From Streptomyces sp. CB02923 (lineage in GTDB: Bacteria > Actinomycetota > Actinomycetes > Streptomycetales > Streptomycetaceae): a stretch of DNA of 64,000 nucleotides. Made by a program: the position numbers and the translations under genes. The stretch spans positions 437,775 through 501,774 of the forward strand of contig NZ_LWKZ01000001.1 of assembly GCF_001905005.1 (NCBI RefSeq), given 5' to 3'. A model generated the notes under the pieces. The model saw nothing but the letters and a program-made list of their open reading frames with translations, was not told the origin of the DNA and did no database searches. Of this stretch, positions 1-10,400 are shown piece by piece (positions within the stretch are counted from its first letter, which is position 1; every line of letters begins with the position of its first letter).

Positions 1-3000
1 CCGCCCGGCGCGGCGCGCGTCGTACGCCGTCGCCACGTCGCGGGACAGCGGTGCCATCGACCAGCCGTCACCGGCGACGTGGTGGAGCAGCAGGAGCAGG
101 ACGTTCTCGTCCGGTCCGGCGCGGAAGAGTTTGACCCGCAGCGGCAGGTCGGCGGTCAGGTCGAAGCGGTGCCGGGCGCCTTCCTTGAGGAGTGCGCGGA
201 ACGCCTCCGGGTCGTCGGGGACGTCCTCGGTGACGCTGAGGATGTCGAAGGCGTCCGGGTCGGTGGCCGGGTCGAGGACGACCTGCTGCGGGGTGCCGCC
301 GGTCTCGCGGAAGACCGTGCGCAGGCTCTCGTGCCGGGCGAGCAGGTCGCCGAGGGCCGCGCGGAGCGCGTCCTCGTCCACGGGTCCGGCGATGCGCAGC
401 ATGAGGGGGATGTTGTAGGTGGGGCTGGGGCCTTCGAGGCGGTACTGGAACCACAGGCGCCGCTGGGCGTACGACAGCGGCAGGATCTCGGGGCGCGGCA
501 CGGGCCGCAGGGCACCGCGGGTGCGCGCGGTGGACAGACCGAGGCGTTCCACCAGGGCTTCGACGGTGGGGGCCTCGAAGAGGGCGGCGACGGGCAGTTC
601 CACGCCGAGTACGGCGCGGATGCGGCTGACCAGGCGGGTGGCGAGCAGCGAGTGGCCGCCGAGGGCGAAGAAGCTGTCGTCGATGCCGACGTTCGTGACG
701 CCGAGGAGGTCGGCGTACAGCTCGCACAGGATCTCCTCCTGCGGCGAGCGCGGTGCCCGGCCGCCCGCGTCGGCGCCGGTGCGGGCCGGGTCGGGGGCGG
801 GCAGCGCCTTGCGGTCGACCTTGCCGTTGGGTGTCAGCGGCAGGGCGTCGAGCACCGTGATGACGGACGGCACCAGGTATTCGGGCAGCCGGGCGAGCAG
901 GTCGCGCCGGAGGTCGGCGGCGAGGGTCTGCCGGGCGGCGTCCTCGGCGGGCACGACGTAGCCGGTCAGGCGGAGGTCGCCGGTGCGGTCCGGGCGGGCC
1001 GCCACGGCGGCCTGCCGCACCGCCGGGTGGGCGCCGAGCGCCTGCTCGACCTCGCCCGGTTCGATGCGGTGGCCGCGTACCTTGACCTGGTCGTCGACGC
1101 GGCCGACGAACTCCATCTCGCCGTCGCTCCGGCGCCGTACGAGGTCGCCGGTGCGGTACATCCGCGCGCCCGCCGGGCCGAACGGGCAGGCCACGAAGCG
1201 CTCCGCGGTCAGCCCGGAGCGCCCGAGGTAGCCGCGGGCCAGGCCGGAGCCCGCGAGGTAGAGCTCTCCCGCGCCGCCGTCCGGCACCGGCCGCAGCAGC
1301 GCGTCGAGCACGAACAGCCGTACGTCGCCGATCGGCGCGCCCAGAGCGGGCAGCGTCCGGCCGGACAGCGGCTCGCCGGCCGTGGCGCACACGGTGGCTT
1401 CGGTCGGGCCGTACGCGTTGACCATGCGGCGGCCCGGCGACCAACGTTCGACCAGGTCGGCGGGGCACGCCTCGCCCGCCACCACCAGCGAGACGACGCC
1501 GGGCAGCGTCGACTGCGGCGGCAGGGCGGCCAGGACCGACGGCGGCAGGGTGACGTGGGTGACGCGCTGCGCGGCGAGCAGTTCCTCCAGTCCAGCGCCG
1601 GGCAGCAGCCGCTCCCCCGGTGCCATGACCAGGGTGGCGCCCGCCAGCCACGTCACGCACATCTCGGAGACCGACGCGTCGAAGCTGGGCGAGGCGAACT
1701 GCAGGACGCGGCTGTCCCCCGTCACCGCGAACCGTCCGGCCTGTGCGGCCGCCAGCGCGGCGAGGCCGGTGTGGGACACCACGACGCCCTTCGGCATGCC
1801 CGTCGAGCCGGAGGTGTGGATCACGTACGCCGGGTGGGCCGGACGCAGCGCGGTCGCGGGGTCGGTGTCCGGGTACGCGGACAGGTCCCGGCGCATCGCC
1901 GCGTCGTCCAGGACGAGGACGGGCGCGGTGTCGGCCAGGACGAAGGCGCGCCGTTCGGCGGGGTAGTCCGGGTCGACGGGTACGTAAGCGCCGCCCGCCT
2001 TCACGACGGCGAGCAGCGCCACCGCCAGCTCCGCCGAGCGCGGCAGCGCCACGGCCACCAGCGCCTCCGGGCCCACGCCCTGGCCGGTGAGCCAGTGCGC
2101 CAGGCGGTTGGCGCGCGCGTTCAGCTCGCCGTACGACAGTGACTCGTCCTCGAAGACCAGCGCCGTGGCGTCGGGAGTACGCGCCACCTGCTCGGCGAAC
2201 AGCGCGGGCAGCGTGCTGTGCGGCACCGCCGGGCGGTCGGCCGCCGCGTCCCGCCGCAGCCGCGCGTGCTCCTCGGTGGTCAGCACGTCGAGGTGGGCGA
2301 GGGGCACGTCCGGGGTGGCGACGGCCGTCCGCAGTACGCGGACCAGCCGGCCGGCGAGCGTCGCGACCGTGGAGCGGTCGAACAGGTCGGTGCTGAACTC
2401 GACGAAGCCGTCCAGGCCGCGCGGTTCGCCCTGCGGGCCCTGGCGCTCCCAGAGGCTGAAGAAGAGGTCGTACTTCGCGGTGCCGGTGCTGATCAGTTCG
2501 GGGCGGGTGCGGACGCCGAGCCGGTCGAAGCCGCCCTCGGGGGCGTTCTGGACGGCGGCGACCACCTGGAACAGGGGCTGGCGGCCCGCGGACCGCACCG
2601 GGTTGAGGGCCTCGACGAGCTGCTCGAAGGGCAGGTCCTGGTGGGACCAGGCGGCCAGGTCGGTGTCGCGGACGCGGCGCAGCAGGTCGCGGAAGGTCGG
2701 GTTGCCGGAGGTGTCCGTCCGCAGGACGAGGGTGTTGACGAAGAAGCCCACCAGGTCGTCCAGGGCCTGGTCGGTGCGGCCCGCGACGGGGCTGCCGAGG
2801 GGGATGTCGGTACCGGCACCGAGGCGGGTGAGCAGGGCCGCCAGGCCCGCCTGCACGATCATGAACAGGCTGGTGCCGGTGTCGCGTGCCAGGGCGTGCA
2901 GGCTCGCGTGCAGACCGGCGGGCAGCTCCAGTTCGAGCGCGTCGCCCCGGTAGGTCGCGCGGCGCGGGCGCGGGCGGTCGTAAGGGAGCGCGATCTCCTC

Positions 3001-6000
3001 GGGGATGCCGGTCAGCTGCCGCGTCCAATAGGCGAGTTCCCGCGCTTGGACACTGGCCGCGTCGTGCGGGTCGCCGAGGACGTCGCGCTGCCAGAGGGTG
3101 TAGTCGGCGTACTGGACGGGCAGCGGGGCCCACTGCGGCGCCATACCCTGGCGCCGCGCGTCGTACGCCGCCGCCAGGTCGCGCGAGAGCGGCGCCGACG
3201 ACCAGCCGTCCCCCGCGATGTGGTGCAGCACCAGCAGCAGTACGTGCTCGTCGGGGCCGGTCTCGAACAGCGTCGCGCGCAGCGGCAGTTCGGCGGCGAT
3301 GTCGAAGGCGTGCCGGGTGGCCTCGCGGACCAGCCGCCGTACATCGCCGGGGCCCGTCCGGACCACGGAGAACACGGACGGCAGGCCGGACAGCTCGCCG
3401 GGGCCGAGGACGACCTGGCGCGGAGTGCCGGTGGCGGTCTCGTGGAAGACCGTGCGCAGGCTCTCGTGCCGGGCGAGCAGGTCGTCCAGCGCGGCGCGCA
3501 GCGCGTCGTGGTCCAGTGCGCCGGACAGGTGCAGCGCGAGCGGGACGTTGTAGGTGGCGCTCGGGCCCTCCAGCCGGTGCAGGAACCACAGGCGGTGCTG
3601 GGCGTACGACAGCGGCAGCGCGTCGGGGCGCGGGAGCGGGCGCAGGGCCGGGCGGCCCCCGGAGGCGGCGGCGTCGACGTGCCCGGCGAGCGCGGCGACC
3701 GTGGGCGCCTCGAACACGGCGGTGATCGGCAGTTCGACGTCCAGAGCGGTGCGGATGCGGCCGATCAGGCGGGTGGCGAGCAGCGAGTGGCCGCCCAGGG
3801 TGAAGAAGTTGTCGTCGATGCCGACCTGCGGCACGCCGAGGATGTCGGCGTACAGCTCGCACAGCACGCCCTCGCGCGGGGTGCGCGGCGCCCGGCCCCC
3901 GGCCTCGGCGCCGAGGTGGGCCAGGTCGGGCGCGGGCAGCGCGGCGCGGTCGACCTTGCCGTTGGGCGTCAGGGGCAGGGTGTCCAGCGCGACGAGGGCG
4001 GACGGGACGAGGTGGGCGGGCAGCCGGTCGCGCAGGTGCCGGTGGAGGGCGGTGACCAGGGCGGCGGTGGTCAGGGCGGCGCCGGGGTCGGTGGTGTGGT
4101 CCGCGAGGGGGCCGGTGAGGTCGCCGGCCGGGCGGCAGAGGCCGACGGGGACCGCTGACGCCAGGTCCGCCTCCGGTGCGAACAGCACGTCGTACTGCCC
4201 TTCGGGGCTGTCGGGCGCCCAGGTGACGGCCGTCCACAGGCCGAGGCGGGCGCCCAGTCCGGTGAGCTGCTCCGGTTCGGCTCCGGCGTCGGTGCCGGTG
4301 GCGGCGTCGGTGGCGGCCAGCCGGGAGCGGGCTTCGGTGACCGGCAGACCCGCCGTGACGGCGGCCTCCGCCGCCGCCTCGCCCGCCAGGCGCGGGTTGG
4401 GCACTCCGGTCAGGCGCAGCCGCTGTCCGGGCCGGGCGCGCAGGGCCTGTTCGAGGGTGGTCTCGTCGGTGACGTCCCGGCCCCAGGCCAGACTCGGTAC
4501 GTCGGCGAAGGAGACCGTACGGGCGGGCCGCTTGTGCAGGACGGCGTCGTAGCGGTGGCGGGTCAGCTCGTTGTGGTGGCGGGTGCCCTTGAGCTGGAGG
4601 GCGGTGCCCGTCACGTCCGGCAGCACGGCGGGCAGTGCGGCGAAGAAGTCCGGGTCGACCAGGAGTTCCTTCTCCAGCCGCACGCTCTGGTCGATCGCCG
4701 CGCCGAGGGCGTCCGGCCCGGTGTCCGTTCCGGTGCGGTGCAGTTCGACGGCCGTACGGAAGAGCCGCAGCAGGCGCCGGTTGCGGAGGTCGCCGACGAA
4801 GACCCGGCCGCCGGGGGCCAGCAGGTCCACGGCGCGGCGCAGGACGCGCAGGAAGTAGGCGGCGTTGGGGAAGTACTGGGTGACCGAGTTGATCACGATG
4901 GTGTCGAAGTGGCCGGCGGGCAGGCCGTCGGTCACGTCGGCGGGCCGGCAGCTCAGTTCGACCTTGCCGGCCAGCTCCGGCACGGCGGCGACCTGGCGGC
5001 GCAGCCGTTCGACGGCCGGGGCCGAGAAGTCCGCTCCCCAGTACGCCTCGCAGGCGGGCGCCACCTGCGACAGCAGCAGGCCGCTGCCGACACCCATCTC
5101 CAGCACGCGGCGCGGCTTCAGCGCGAGGATGCGCCGTACGGTCTCGGCGCGCCAGTCGCGCATCTCCCCGACGGGGATCGGGCTGCCGTCGTAGCTGCTG
5201 TTCCAGCCGCTGAAGTCCTCGCCGAACGGCGGCTCGTCGGCCTGTGCCTTGGCCTCGTCCGCGTAGACCAGGTCGTGCATCTCCTGCCACTCGCCGACCT
5301 GGTGCGCGTCGGCCCCGGCGTCCGGCACGGGGCCGTCGGAGGGGACGACGTAGCCGACCAGGCGTACGTCGCCGGGCCGGTCCTCGCGGGCGGCGACCAC
5401 GGCCTGGCCGACCGCCGGGTGCGCGCCGAGCACCTGCTCGACCTCGCCGGGTTCGACGCGGTGGCCGCGCACCTTGACCTGGTCGTCGGCGCGGCCGACG
5501 AACTCCGGCTCGCCGTCGCCGCGGCGGCGCACCAGGTCGCCCGTGCGGTACATGCGCGTGCCCGCCGGTCCGAAGGGGCAGGCCACGAAGCGCTCCGCGG
5601 TCAGCGCGGCGCGTCCGAGGTAACCGCGGGCCAGCCCGGTGCCGGTGACGTACAGCTCGCCGGTGCCGCCGTCCGGCACGGGCCGCAGCGACGCGTCGAG
5701 CACGTACAGGCACACGTCGGCGATCGGTGTGCCGAGCGACGGCGCCACTCGGCCGGACAGCGGTGCGCCGACCGACGCGCACACCGTGGTCTCCGTCGGG
5801 CCGTACGCGTTGACCAGGCGACGGCCGGCCGACCAGCGTTCGACGACGTCCGGCGGGCAGGCTTCGCCCGCCACCGTCAGCGCGGTGATCTGCGGCAGGG
5901 TGGTGTGCGGCGGGAGGGCGGCCAGCACGGACGGCGGCAGGGTGGCGTGGGTGACGCGCTGCTCGGCGACCAGTTCCGCCAGGCCCGCGCCGGGCAGCAG

Positions 6001-6642
6001 GCGCGCGGCGGGCGCCATGACGAGGGCGGCGCCGGTCAGCCAGGCGACGCCGATCTCCGCGACGGACGCGTCGAAGCTGGGCGAGGCGAACTGCAGGATG
6101 CGGCTCTCCCCCGTCACCGCGAACCGCTCGGCGTGCGCGGCCGCCAGCCCGGCGAGGCCCGCGTGGGAGACGACGACGCCCTTGGGCACGCCGGTCGAGC
6201 CGGAGGTGTGGATGACGTAGGCGGCGTGGCCGGGGGTGAGGCTCACCGCGGGGGCGGCCGCGGGGTGGCCGGACAGGTCGCGGGGCAGCGTGTCCTCGTC
6301 CAGGACGAGGACGGGGGACGTGTCGTCGAGGAGGAAGGCGCGGCGTGTCTGCGGGTACTCCGGGTCGACGGGTACGTACGCGCCGCCCGCCTTGAGGACG
6401 GCGAGCAGCGCCACGGCCAGCTCCACCGAGCGCGGCAGGACCAGCGCCACGCGGGCCTCCGGGCCCACGCCCTGCCCGGTGAGCCAGTGCGCCAGGCGGT
6501 TGGCCCGCGCGTCCAGTTCGCGGTACGAGAGGGACTCGTCCTCGAAGACCAGTGCCGTGGCGTCGGGGGTGCGTGCCACCTGCCGGGCGAAGAGTTCTGG
6601 GAAGGGCGCGGCGGAAACCGCCGCCTGCGTCATGTCGTTCAC
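1..6642 (-). CDS. NRPS, A-nMT-T-C-A-T-C (3' end beyond window)
   Basis: This is a multimodular nonribosomal peptide synthetase whose 3' end lies beyond the left edge; 2214 codons are visible. Domain order by position: A1 (about 6610-5350, core TSGSTG near 6200), embedded SAM-dependent N-methyltransferase (about 5310-4400, motif [10 protein letters not shown]), A10 (near 3960), T1 (GGHSLL near 3805), C1 (HHIAGDG near 3220), A2 (TSGSTG near 1815), T2 (GGHSLL near 670), and the start of a second C (HHVAGDG near 95). It opens directly with an A domain, as initiation modules do, so the first residue is probably N-methylated. My reading of the pocket residues is DAATTAAVCK for A1 and DASTVAAVCK for A2; the latter matches a published Tyr code. 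The start chosen is GTG 6642, four bases after GGAGG; ATG 6633 is the in-frame alternative. The gene is divergent from the PPTase gene, with 108 bp between them. Confidence 0.95.
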   Translation of the reverse strand, partial: MNDMTQAAVSAAPFPELFARQVARTPDATALVFEDESLSYRELDARANRLAHWLTGQGVGPEARVALVLPRSVELAVALLAVLKAGGAYVPVDPEYPQTRRAFLLDDTSPVLVLDEDTLPRDLSGHPAAAPAVSLTPGHAAYVIHTSGSTGVPKGVVVSHAGLAGLAAAHAERFAVTGESRILQFASPSFDASVAEIGVAWLTGAALVMAPAARLLPGAGLAELVAEQRVTHATLPPSVLAALPPHTTLPQITALTVAGEACPPDVVERWSAGRRLVNAYGPTETTVCASVGAPLSGRVAPSLGTPIADVCLYVLDASLRPVPDGGTGELYVTGTGLARGYLGRAALTAERFVACPFGPAGTRMYRTGDLVRRRGDGEPEFVGRADDQVKVRGHRVEPGEVEQVLGAHPAVGQAVVAAREDRPGDVRLVGYVVPSDGPVPDAGADAHQVGEWQEMHDLVYADEAKAQADEPPFGEDFSGWNSSYDGSPIPVGEMRDWRAETVRRILALKPRRVLEMGVGSGLLLSQVAPACEAYWGADFSAPAVERLRRQVAAVPELAGKVELSCRPADVTDGLPAGHFDTIVINSVTQYFPNAAYFLRVLRRAVDLLAPGGRVFVGDLRNRRLLRLFRTAVELHRTGTDTGPDALGAAIDQSVRLEKELLVDPDFFAALPAVLPDVTGTALQLKGTRHHNELTRHRYDAVLHKRPARTVSFADVPSLAWGRDVTDETTLEQALRARPGQRLRLTGVPNPRLAGEAAAEAAVTAGLPVTEARSRLAATDAATGTDAGAEPEQLTGLGARLGLWTAVTWAPDSPEGQYDVLFAPEADLASAVPVGLCRPAGDLTGPLADHTTDPGAALTTAALVTALHRHLRDRLPAHLVPSALVALDTLPLTPNGKVDRAALPAPDLAHLGAEAGGRAPRTPREGVLCELYADILGVPQVGIDDNFFTLGGHSLLATRLIGRIRTALDVELPITAVFEAPTVAALAGHVDAAASGGRPALRPLPRPDALPLSYAQHRLWFLHRLEGPSATYNVPLALHLSGALDHDALRAALDDLLARHESLRTVFHETATGTPRQVVLGPGELSGLPSVFSVVRTGPGDVRRLVREATRHAFDIAAELPLRATLFETGPDEHVLLLVLHHIAGDGWSSAPLSRDLAAAYDARRQGMAPQWAPLPVQYADYTLWQRDVLGDPHDAASVQARELAYWTRQLTGIPEEIALPYDRPRPRRATYRGDALELELPAGLHASLHALARDTGTSLFMIVQAGLAALLTRLGAGTDIPLGSPVAGRTDQALDDLVGFFVNTLVLRTDTSGNPTFRDLLRRVRDTDLAAWSHQDLPFEQLVEALNPVRSAGRQPLFQVVAAVQNAPEGGFDRLGVRTRPELISTGTAKYDLFFSLWERQGPQGEPRGLDGFVEFSTDLFDRSTVATLAGRLVRVLRTAVATPDVPLAHLDVLTTEEHARLRRDAAADRPAVPHSTLPALFAEQVARTPDATALVFEDESLSYGELNARANRLAHWLTGQGVGPEALVAVALPRSAELAVALLAVVKAGGAYVPVDPDYPAERRAFVLADTAPVLVLDDAAMRRDLSAYPDTDPATALRPAHPAYVIHTSGSTGMPKGVVVSHTGLAALAAAQAGRFAVTGDSRVLQFASPSFDASVSEMCVTWLAGATLVMAPGERLLPGAGLEELLAAQRVTHVTLPPSVLAALPPQSTLPGVVSLVVAGEACPADLVERWSPGRRMVNAYGPTEATVCATAGEPLSGRTLPALGAPIGDVRLFVLDALLRPVPDGGAGELYLAGSGLARGYLGRSGLTAERFVACPFGPAGARMYRTGDLVRRRSDGEMEFVGRVDDQVKVRGHRIEPGEVEQALGAHPAVRQAAVAARPDRTGDLRLTGYVVPAEDAARQTLAADLRRDLLARLPEYLVPSVITVLDALPLTPNGKVDRKALPAPDPARTGADAGGRAPRSPQEEILCELYADLLGVTNVGIDDSFFALGGHSLLATRLVSRIRAVLGVELPVAALFEAPTVEALVERLGLSTARTRGALRPVPRPEILPLSYAQRRLWFQYRLEGPSPTYNIPLMLRIAGPVDEDALRAALGDLLARHESLRTVFRETGGTPQQVVLDPATDPDAFDILSVTEDVPDDPEAFRALLKEGARHRFDLTADLPLRVKLFRAGPDENVLLLLLHHVAGDGWSMAPLSRDVATAYDARRAGR

Positions 6643-6750
6643 TGGTCCTCCACTCGTCGGCCGACGCCTGGAGCGGGCCGTTCAAAAGGTGCGAAAGCGC
6701 TGATGGGGGCGGCTTGCCCGGGGCGTGGCCGCACTGGAAAGGTGATCTCC

Positions 6751-7476
6751 ATGACGGGGACGGGCGGACCGCCGCTGGCGGTGGTGGCGGGTACGGACGA
6801 GGTGCTCGGCCGTGTTCCGGCGTACGAGCGGCTGCTCACCGGCGTGGAGCGGCGGCGCGCGGACGCGTTCCTGGCCCCGGCTCCGCGGGCCGACTTCATC
6901 GCCGCGCACGTACTGGTGCGGCTCTGTGCCGCCCGGCTGCTGGACCGGCCGGCGGACTCCCTCGTACTGGAGCAGCGCTGCCCCGGCTGCGGCTCCGACG
7001 AGCACGGCAGGCCGGGCCTCGCCGGGCTGCCGCAGGTGTACGTGAGCCTGTCGCACACGACGGGCGTGGTGGCCGCCGTGGCGGGCCACGGGCCGGTCGG
7101 CGTGGACGTGGAGCGGCGGACGCTGCCGGACAGCGTGCGGGGCGCGGCGGGCCGGGTACTGAGCGCGGCCGAGCGGTCGGCGATGCGCGAACACGCCGAC
7201 CCGGACGCGTACTTCCTGCGCCAGTGGGTCCGCAAGGAGTGCTTCGTCAAGCTGGGCAGGACCACACTGGGCGGGCTGGCCGCCCTGGACCTCGCGGGCC
7301 TGCCCGACAGGAGCGACGGCCCGGCCCGCCACGGCGACCTGTACGTGCTCGACCGCACGGACGCGCGCCGGGACGCCGTCGCGGCCGTGGTGAGCACGGT
7401 GCGTCCCCGCATCGGCGCGGCGGTCCCGCACACCGATCCGGAGCACCGTGCCGACCTGGAGGGCCGGAGCACCTGA
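6751..7476 (+). CDS. Sfp-type 4'-phosphopantetheinyl transferase
   Basis: This 241-residue protein should transfer the phosphopantetheine arm of CoA to the conserved Ser of the cluster's T and ACP domains, turning them into holo forms. The family motifs are present in order: SLSHT (about 99-103), GVDVER (117-122, metal-binding acidic residues) and WVRKECFVKLGR (159-170). The length fits the Sfp class. ATG 6751 is preceded by GGAAAGG with 8 bases of spacing. It lies divergently from the NRPS on its left and converges on the stand-alone A gene on its right, with only 10 bp between the stop codons. A dedicated PPTase is common in large NRPS clusters; this one has at least a dozen carrier domains to activate. 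Confidence 0.95.
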   Translation: MTGTGGPPLAVVAGTDEVLGRVPAYERLLTGVERRRADAFLAPAPRADFIAAHVLVRLCAARLLDRPADSLVLEQRCPGCGSDEHGRPGLAGLPQVYVSLSHTTGVVAAVAGHGPVGVDVERRTLPDSVRGAAGRVLSAAERSAMREHADPDAYFLRQWVRKECFVKLGRTTLGGLAALDLAGLPDRSDGPARHGDLYVLDRTDARRDAVAAVVSTVRPRIGAAVPHTDPEHRADLEGRST

Positions 7477-7486
7477 CCGCCGCCCC

Positions 7487-9061
7487 TCACGCCAGCAGCT
7501 CGGCGAGCCGCTGACGGTTCAGCTTGCCGTTGTCGTTGTGCGGCAGTTCCTCCAGCCGCCGGATGCGGCGCGGCACCATGTGCAGCGGGACGTGCTGGCG
7601 CAGCCAGTGGCTGAACTCGTGCGCGCGCATCTCCTTGCCCAGGTAGGCGGCCAGCAGGCGCACCTCGTCCTTGACCTTGACGACGACCACGGCCGCCTCG
7701 CTCACCTCGGGGTGGCGCCGCATCGCGGCCTCCACCTCGCCCAGCTCCACCCGGTGCCCCATGATCTTGACCTGGTTGTCCAGCCGGCCGCGGTGCACCA
7801 GCCGGCCGTCCTCCCGGCGGACCCGGTCACCGGTGCGGTACCAGTGGCCGCGGGTGAGCGGTCCGGTGCCGTCGTACGGGACGGCGGGCGCGCCGGGCTC
7901 GTACCGGACGAACCGTCCGGCGTTGTCGGCCGGGTCCAGGTAGCCGTCGAAGCGCTGGGCGCCGCGCACGCACAGTTCCCCGTCGTCGCAGGGCTGCCCC
8001 TCCTCGTCGAGGAGGACCGCTTCCATGTGCGGGTAGGGCTGCCCGATGGGCACCGTGCCGTTGGCGCTGCCCGGGGCGGCCCCGCCGTCGGCGATCTCGT
8101 GGTCAGTGCAGGTGATGGTCAGTTCGGTCGGCCCGTACAGGTTGTGGATACGGCTGCCGGGCGCGACCTCGTGCCAGCGCGCGGTCAGCTGCGCGGTGAC
8201 CGGCTCCGCGCTGAAGCAGCTGTGGCGCAGGGTGGTGACCTGCCCGAGCGGCAGGTTGCCGTAGCGCTCGGCGGTGGTGACCAGCGACGGTACGGAGAAC
8301 CAGTGGGTGAGGCGGCGGCGCACCACGTAGTCCACGGGCCGGTACAGCTCGTCCTTGTCCGGTACGACGACGGTGGCGCCGGCCCCCCACGCGACGAACA
8401 GGTCGTACACGGACGGGTCGAAGGTCAGGCCGAAGGTCTGCGACATCCGGCAGCCGGGGCCCGCCTCGTAGCGGGCGATGTTGTACGCCACGTACGGGGA
8501 GACGTTGCGGTGCCGGATCGGCACCCCCTTGGGGCGGCCGGTCGAGCCGGACGTGAAGAGCAGGTACGCCTCGCCCTCCGGGTCGCCGGGGTGCGCGGGC
8601 AGGGCGTCGGCGGAGGGCTCCGGGAAGCCGTCCCCGTCCGCCGGTACGACGGTCACCACCGGCCGGAAGTCCCCGGGCAGCCCGGTGAACGTGTCGCGGT
8701 GCTCCTCGCCGACGAGGACGGCACCGACCCCGGCGCGGCGCGCGATGTCGAGGTTGCGGGGCAGCGGGTGGTCGGCGTTGAGGGGGACGGCGGAGGAGCC
8801 GAGGCGCTGTACGGCGAGGTACGCCACGTACGCGGCGACCGTCCGGGAGGCGACCAGCGCGATCCGGGCGGGCGGGCGCGCGGGGCCGTCACCGGCGGGC
8901 TGCTCTTCGAGGACGCGGGCCGCCAGGGCCAGCGTCCTGCGGTGCAGTTCGCCGTAGGTCAGGGTCTGTTCGCCCAGTTCGAGGGCCGGGGCGTTTGGCC
9001 ACCGGCGGGCGGAATCGGCGAACCACTGGTAGAGGGTGCGGTCTTTCAAGACGGGCTCCAC
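7487..9061 (-). CDS. Stand-alone adenylation (A) domain protein
   Basis: This AMP-forming adenylation enzyme of about 524 residues has no fused carrier. It shows A3 ([13 protein letters not shown]), A5 (NLYGPTE), A7 (YRTGD), A8 (GRLDNQVKIMGHRVELGE) and A10 (NDNGKLNR), so it looks active. The pocket residues I read (D-P-Y-F-S-F-L-I-T-K) match no code I know, so the substrate is unknown and could be a non-proteinogenic or non-amino acid. It is the last gene of the 19623-7487 operon, which contains a lone carrier protein (18381-18797) and an ACP; the lone carrier is the likeliest partner. The start is uncertain. GTG 9061 has no good ribosome site. TTG 9049 follows GGAG by six bases. GTG 9172 would overlap the MFS gene by 44 bp and add a Pro/Arg-rich leader. 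Confidence 0.88.
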   Translation of the reverse strand: MEPVLKDRTLYQWFADSARRWPNAPALELGEQTLTYGELHRRTLALAARVLEEQPAGDGPARPPARIALVASRTVAAYVAYLAVQRLGSSAVPLNADHPLPRNLDIARRAGVGAVLVGEEHRDTFTGLPGDFRPVVTVVPADGDGFPEPSADALPAHPGDPEGEAYLLFTSGSTGRPKGVPIRHRNVSPYVAYNIARYEAGPGCRMSQTFGLTFDPSVYDLFVAWGAGATVVVPDKDELYRPVDYVVRRRLTHWFSVPSLVTTAERYGNLPLGQVTTLRHSCFSAEPVTAQLTARWHEVAPGSRIHNLYGPTELTITCTDHEIADGGAAPGSANGTVPIGQPYPHMEAVLLDEEGQPCDDGELCVRGAQRFDGYLDPADNAGRFVRYEPGAPAVPYDGTGPLTRGHWYRTGDRVRREDGRLVHRGRLDNQVKIMGHRVELGEVEAAMRRHPEVSEAAVVVVKVKDEVRLLAAYLGKEMRAHEFSHWLRQHVPLHMVPRRIRRLEELPHNDNGKLNRQRLAELLA

Positions 9062-9128
9062 GGGGACGGGCTCGGCGGGAGGAGGAGAGAGGGTCGGTGC
9101 GGGGTGCCGCTCGCGGCGGGCGGGCGGC

Positions 9129-10400
9129 TCACGGGGCGGCTTCCGCCGGGGCGTCGTCCGGGGCCGCGGCACGCTGCTGCTGCGCCGCGCCCATCCGCAC
9201 CACCGGGCGGGCGACCAGCGCGAACAGCAGCAGCACAGCGGCTCCGGCGGCCAGGTACGGGACGTTGACCTCGACCAGCTTGGCGAGCGCGCCGCCCGCC
9301 AGCGCGCCCAGCGGGATGGTGCCGGTGCCGATCAGCCGGTAGACGCCGTTGAGTCGGCCCAGCTGATCGGGCGGGGTGGTGGCCTGGCGGAAGGAGACGG
9401 TCAGCGCCTGGTACACGGCGGCGCCGAGCGCCATGACGGCGAAGCCCGTGGCCGCGACGGCCGCGTGCCGCACCAGGCCGGTCAGCAGCATCGCGGCGCC
9501 CATCAGGACCATCCCGCCGAGCGCGGCGGGGAACGTCCCGAAGCGGGCGGCCAGCCGCGCGTTGAGCAGTCCGCCGACGATGCCGCCGAGCGCGCCGACG
9601 GCCAGGAACACGCCGAAGGCGGCTTCCGACAGGCCCAGCCAGCGCACGACGTAGAGGACTTCGAGCGTTCCGGTGACGCCCATGAAGAAGTTCAGCGCGC
9701 CGAGCATGCCCGCGAGGGTGGCCAGCAGCCGGTCGGTACGGAGCAGGCGTACGCCGTCCAGGATCATGGTGCGCCAGCGCGGCGCGGCGCCCGGCGCCAC
9801 GGGTCCGGCGGACGGGGCGGGAAAGCGCGGGAGGGTGACCAGCAGGGCCACGCCGAGCAGGAACGACACCCCGTCGATCAGGAACGGCAGGCCCGCACCG
9901 GCGACGAAGGCGAGGCTGCCGAGCGGCTGCCCGGCGGAGTCGCGGAAGATCAGCTGGGCCACGTGGAGGCGCCCGTTGGCGGCGGCGAGCCGGGAGGTGT
10001 CCACCACCATCGGCAGGTACGACTGGGACGCGACGATGTGCACCGTCTCGCCCAGCCCGAGCACCGCCGCCACCGCGCAGACCACCGGCAGGCTCACCAC
10101 GCCGGTGGCCACCGTCAGCGTGAGGACCAGGACGGCGGCGGCGCGCAGCAGGTCGACGCCGATGAGCAGCGCGCGCCGGTCGGCCAGGTCCGCCCAGACG
10201 CCGGCCAGCGGCGACAGGAGCAGCGGCAGCCAGTTGGCGACCGTCACCAGGGAGATCAGCAGCGGGTCGGTGGTGAGCGAGAGGGCGAGCAGCGGCAGGG
10301 CGGTCAGCCGTACGCCGTCGCCCAGCGCGGAGACGGCGGTGGACGCCCACAGCCGCCCGAAGGCGCCCCGGCCGGGGCGCGCCGCGGCCCCGCCGGTCAT
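9129..10400 (-). CDS. MFS transporter, probable exporter
   Basis: This 423-residue polytopic membrane protein has about ten to twelve hydrophobic segments, and its N-terminal half contains the MFS-type loop GVWADLADRRALL. It resembles the EntS/MFS_3 class of small-molecule exporters. It probably exports the peptide or an intermediate and may give self-resistance (inference). ATG 10400 overlaps the TGA of the upstream fkbH-like gene as ATGA, so the two are translationally coupled. It is the only transporter gene in the window. Confidence 0.88.
   Translation of the reverse strand: MTGGAAARPGRGAFGRLWASTAVSALGDGVRLTALPLLALSLTTDPLLISLVTVANWLPLLLSPLAGVWADLADRRALLIGVDLLRAAAVLVLTLTVATGVVSLPVVCAVAAVLGLGETVHIVASQSYLPMVVDTSRLAAANGRLHVAQLIFRDSAGQPLGSLAFVAGAGLPFLIDGVSFLLGVALLVTLPRFPAPSAGPVAPGAAPRWRTMILDGVRLLRTDRLLATLAGMLGALNFFMGVTGTLEVLYVVRWLGLSEAAFGVFLAVGALGGIVGGLLNARLAARFGTFPAALGGMVLMGAAMLLTGLVRHAAVAATGFAVMALGAAVYQALTVSFRQATTPPDQLGRLNGVYRLIGTGTIPLGALAGGALAKLVEVNVPYLAAGAAVLLLFALVARPVVRMGAAQQQRAAAPDDAPAEAAP

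Noticed and set aside
68..6685. Very long Arg/Pro-rich open frame on the minus strand over gene 1
   Set aside because: It is an out-of-frame shadow in GC-rich DNA. The frame starting at 6642 shows all NRPS motifs.
4534..6750. Extension of the PPTase frame upstream on the plus strand
   Set aside because: It is antisense to gene 1. The PPTase family begins at about ATG 6751, which has its own ribosome site.
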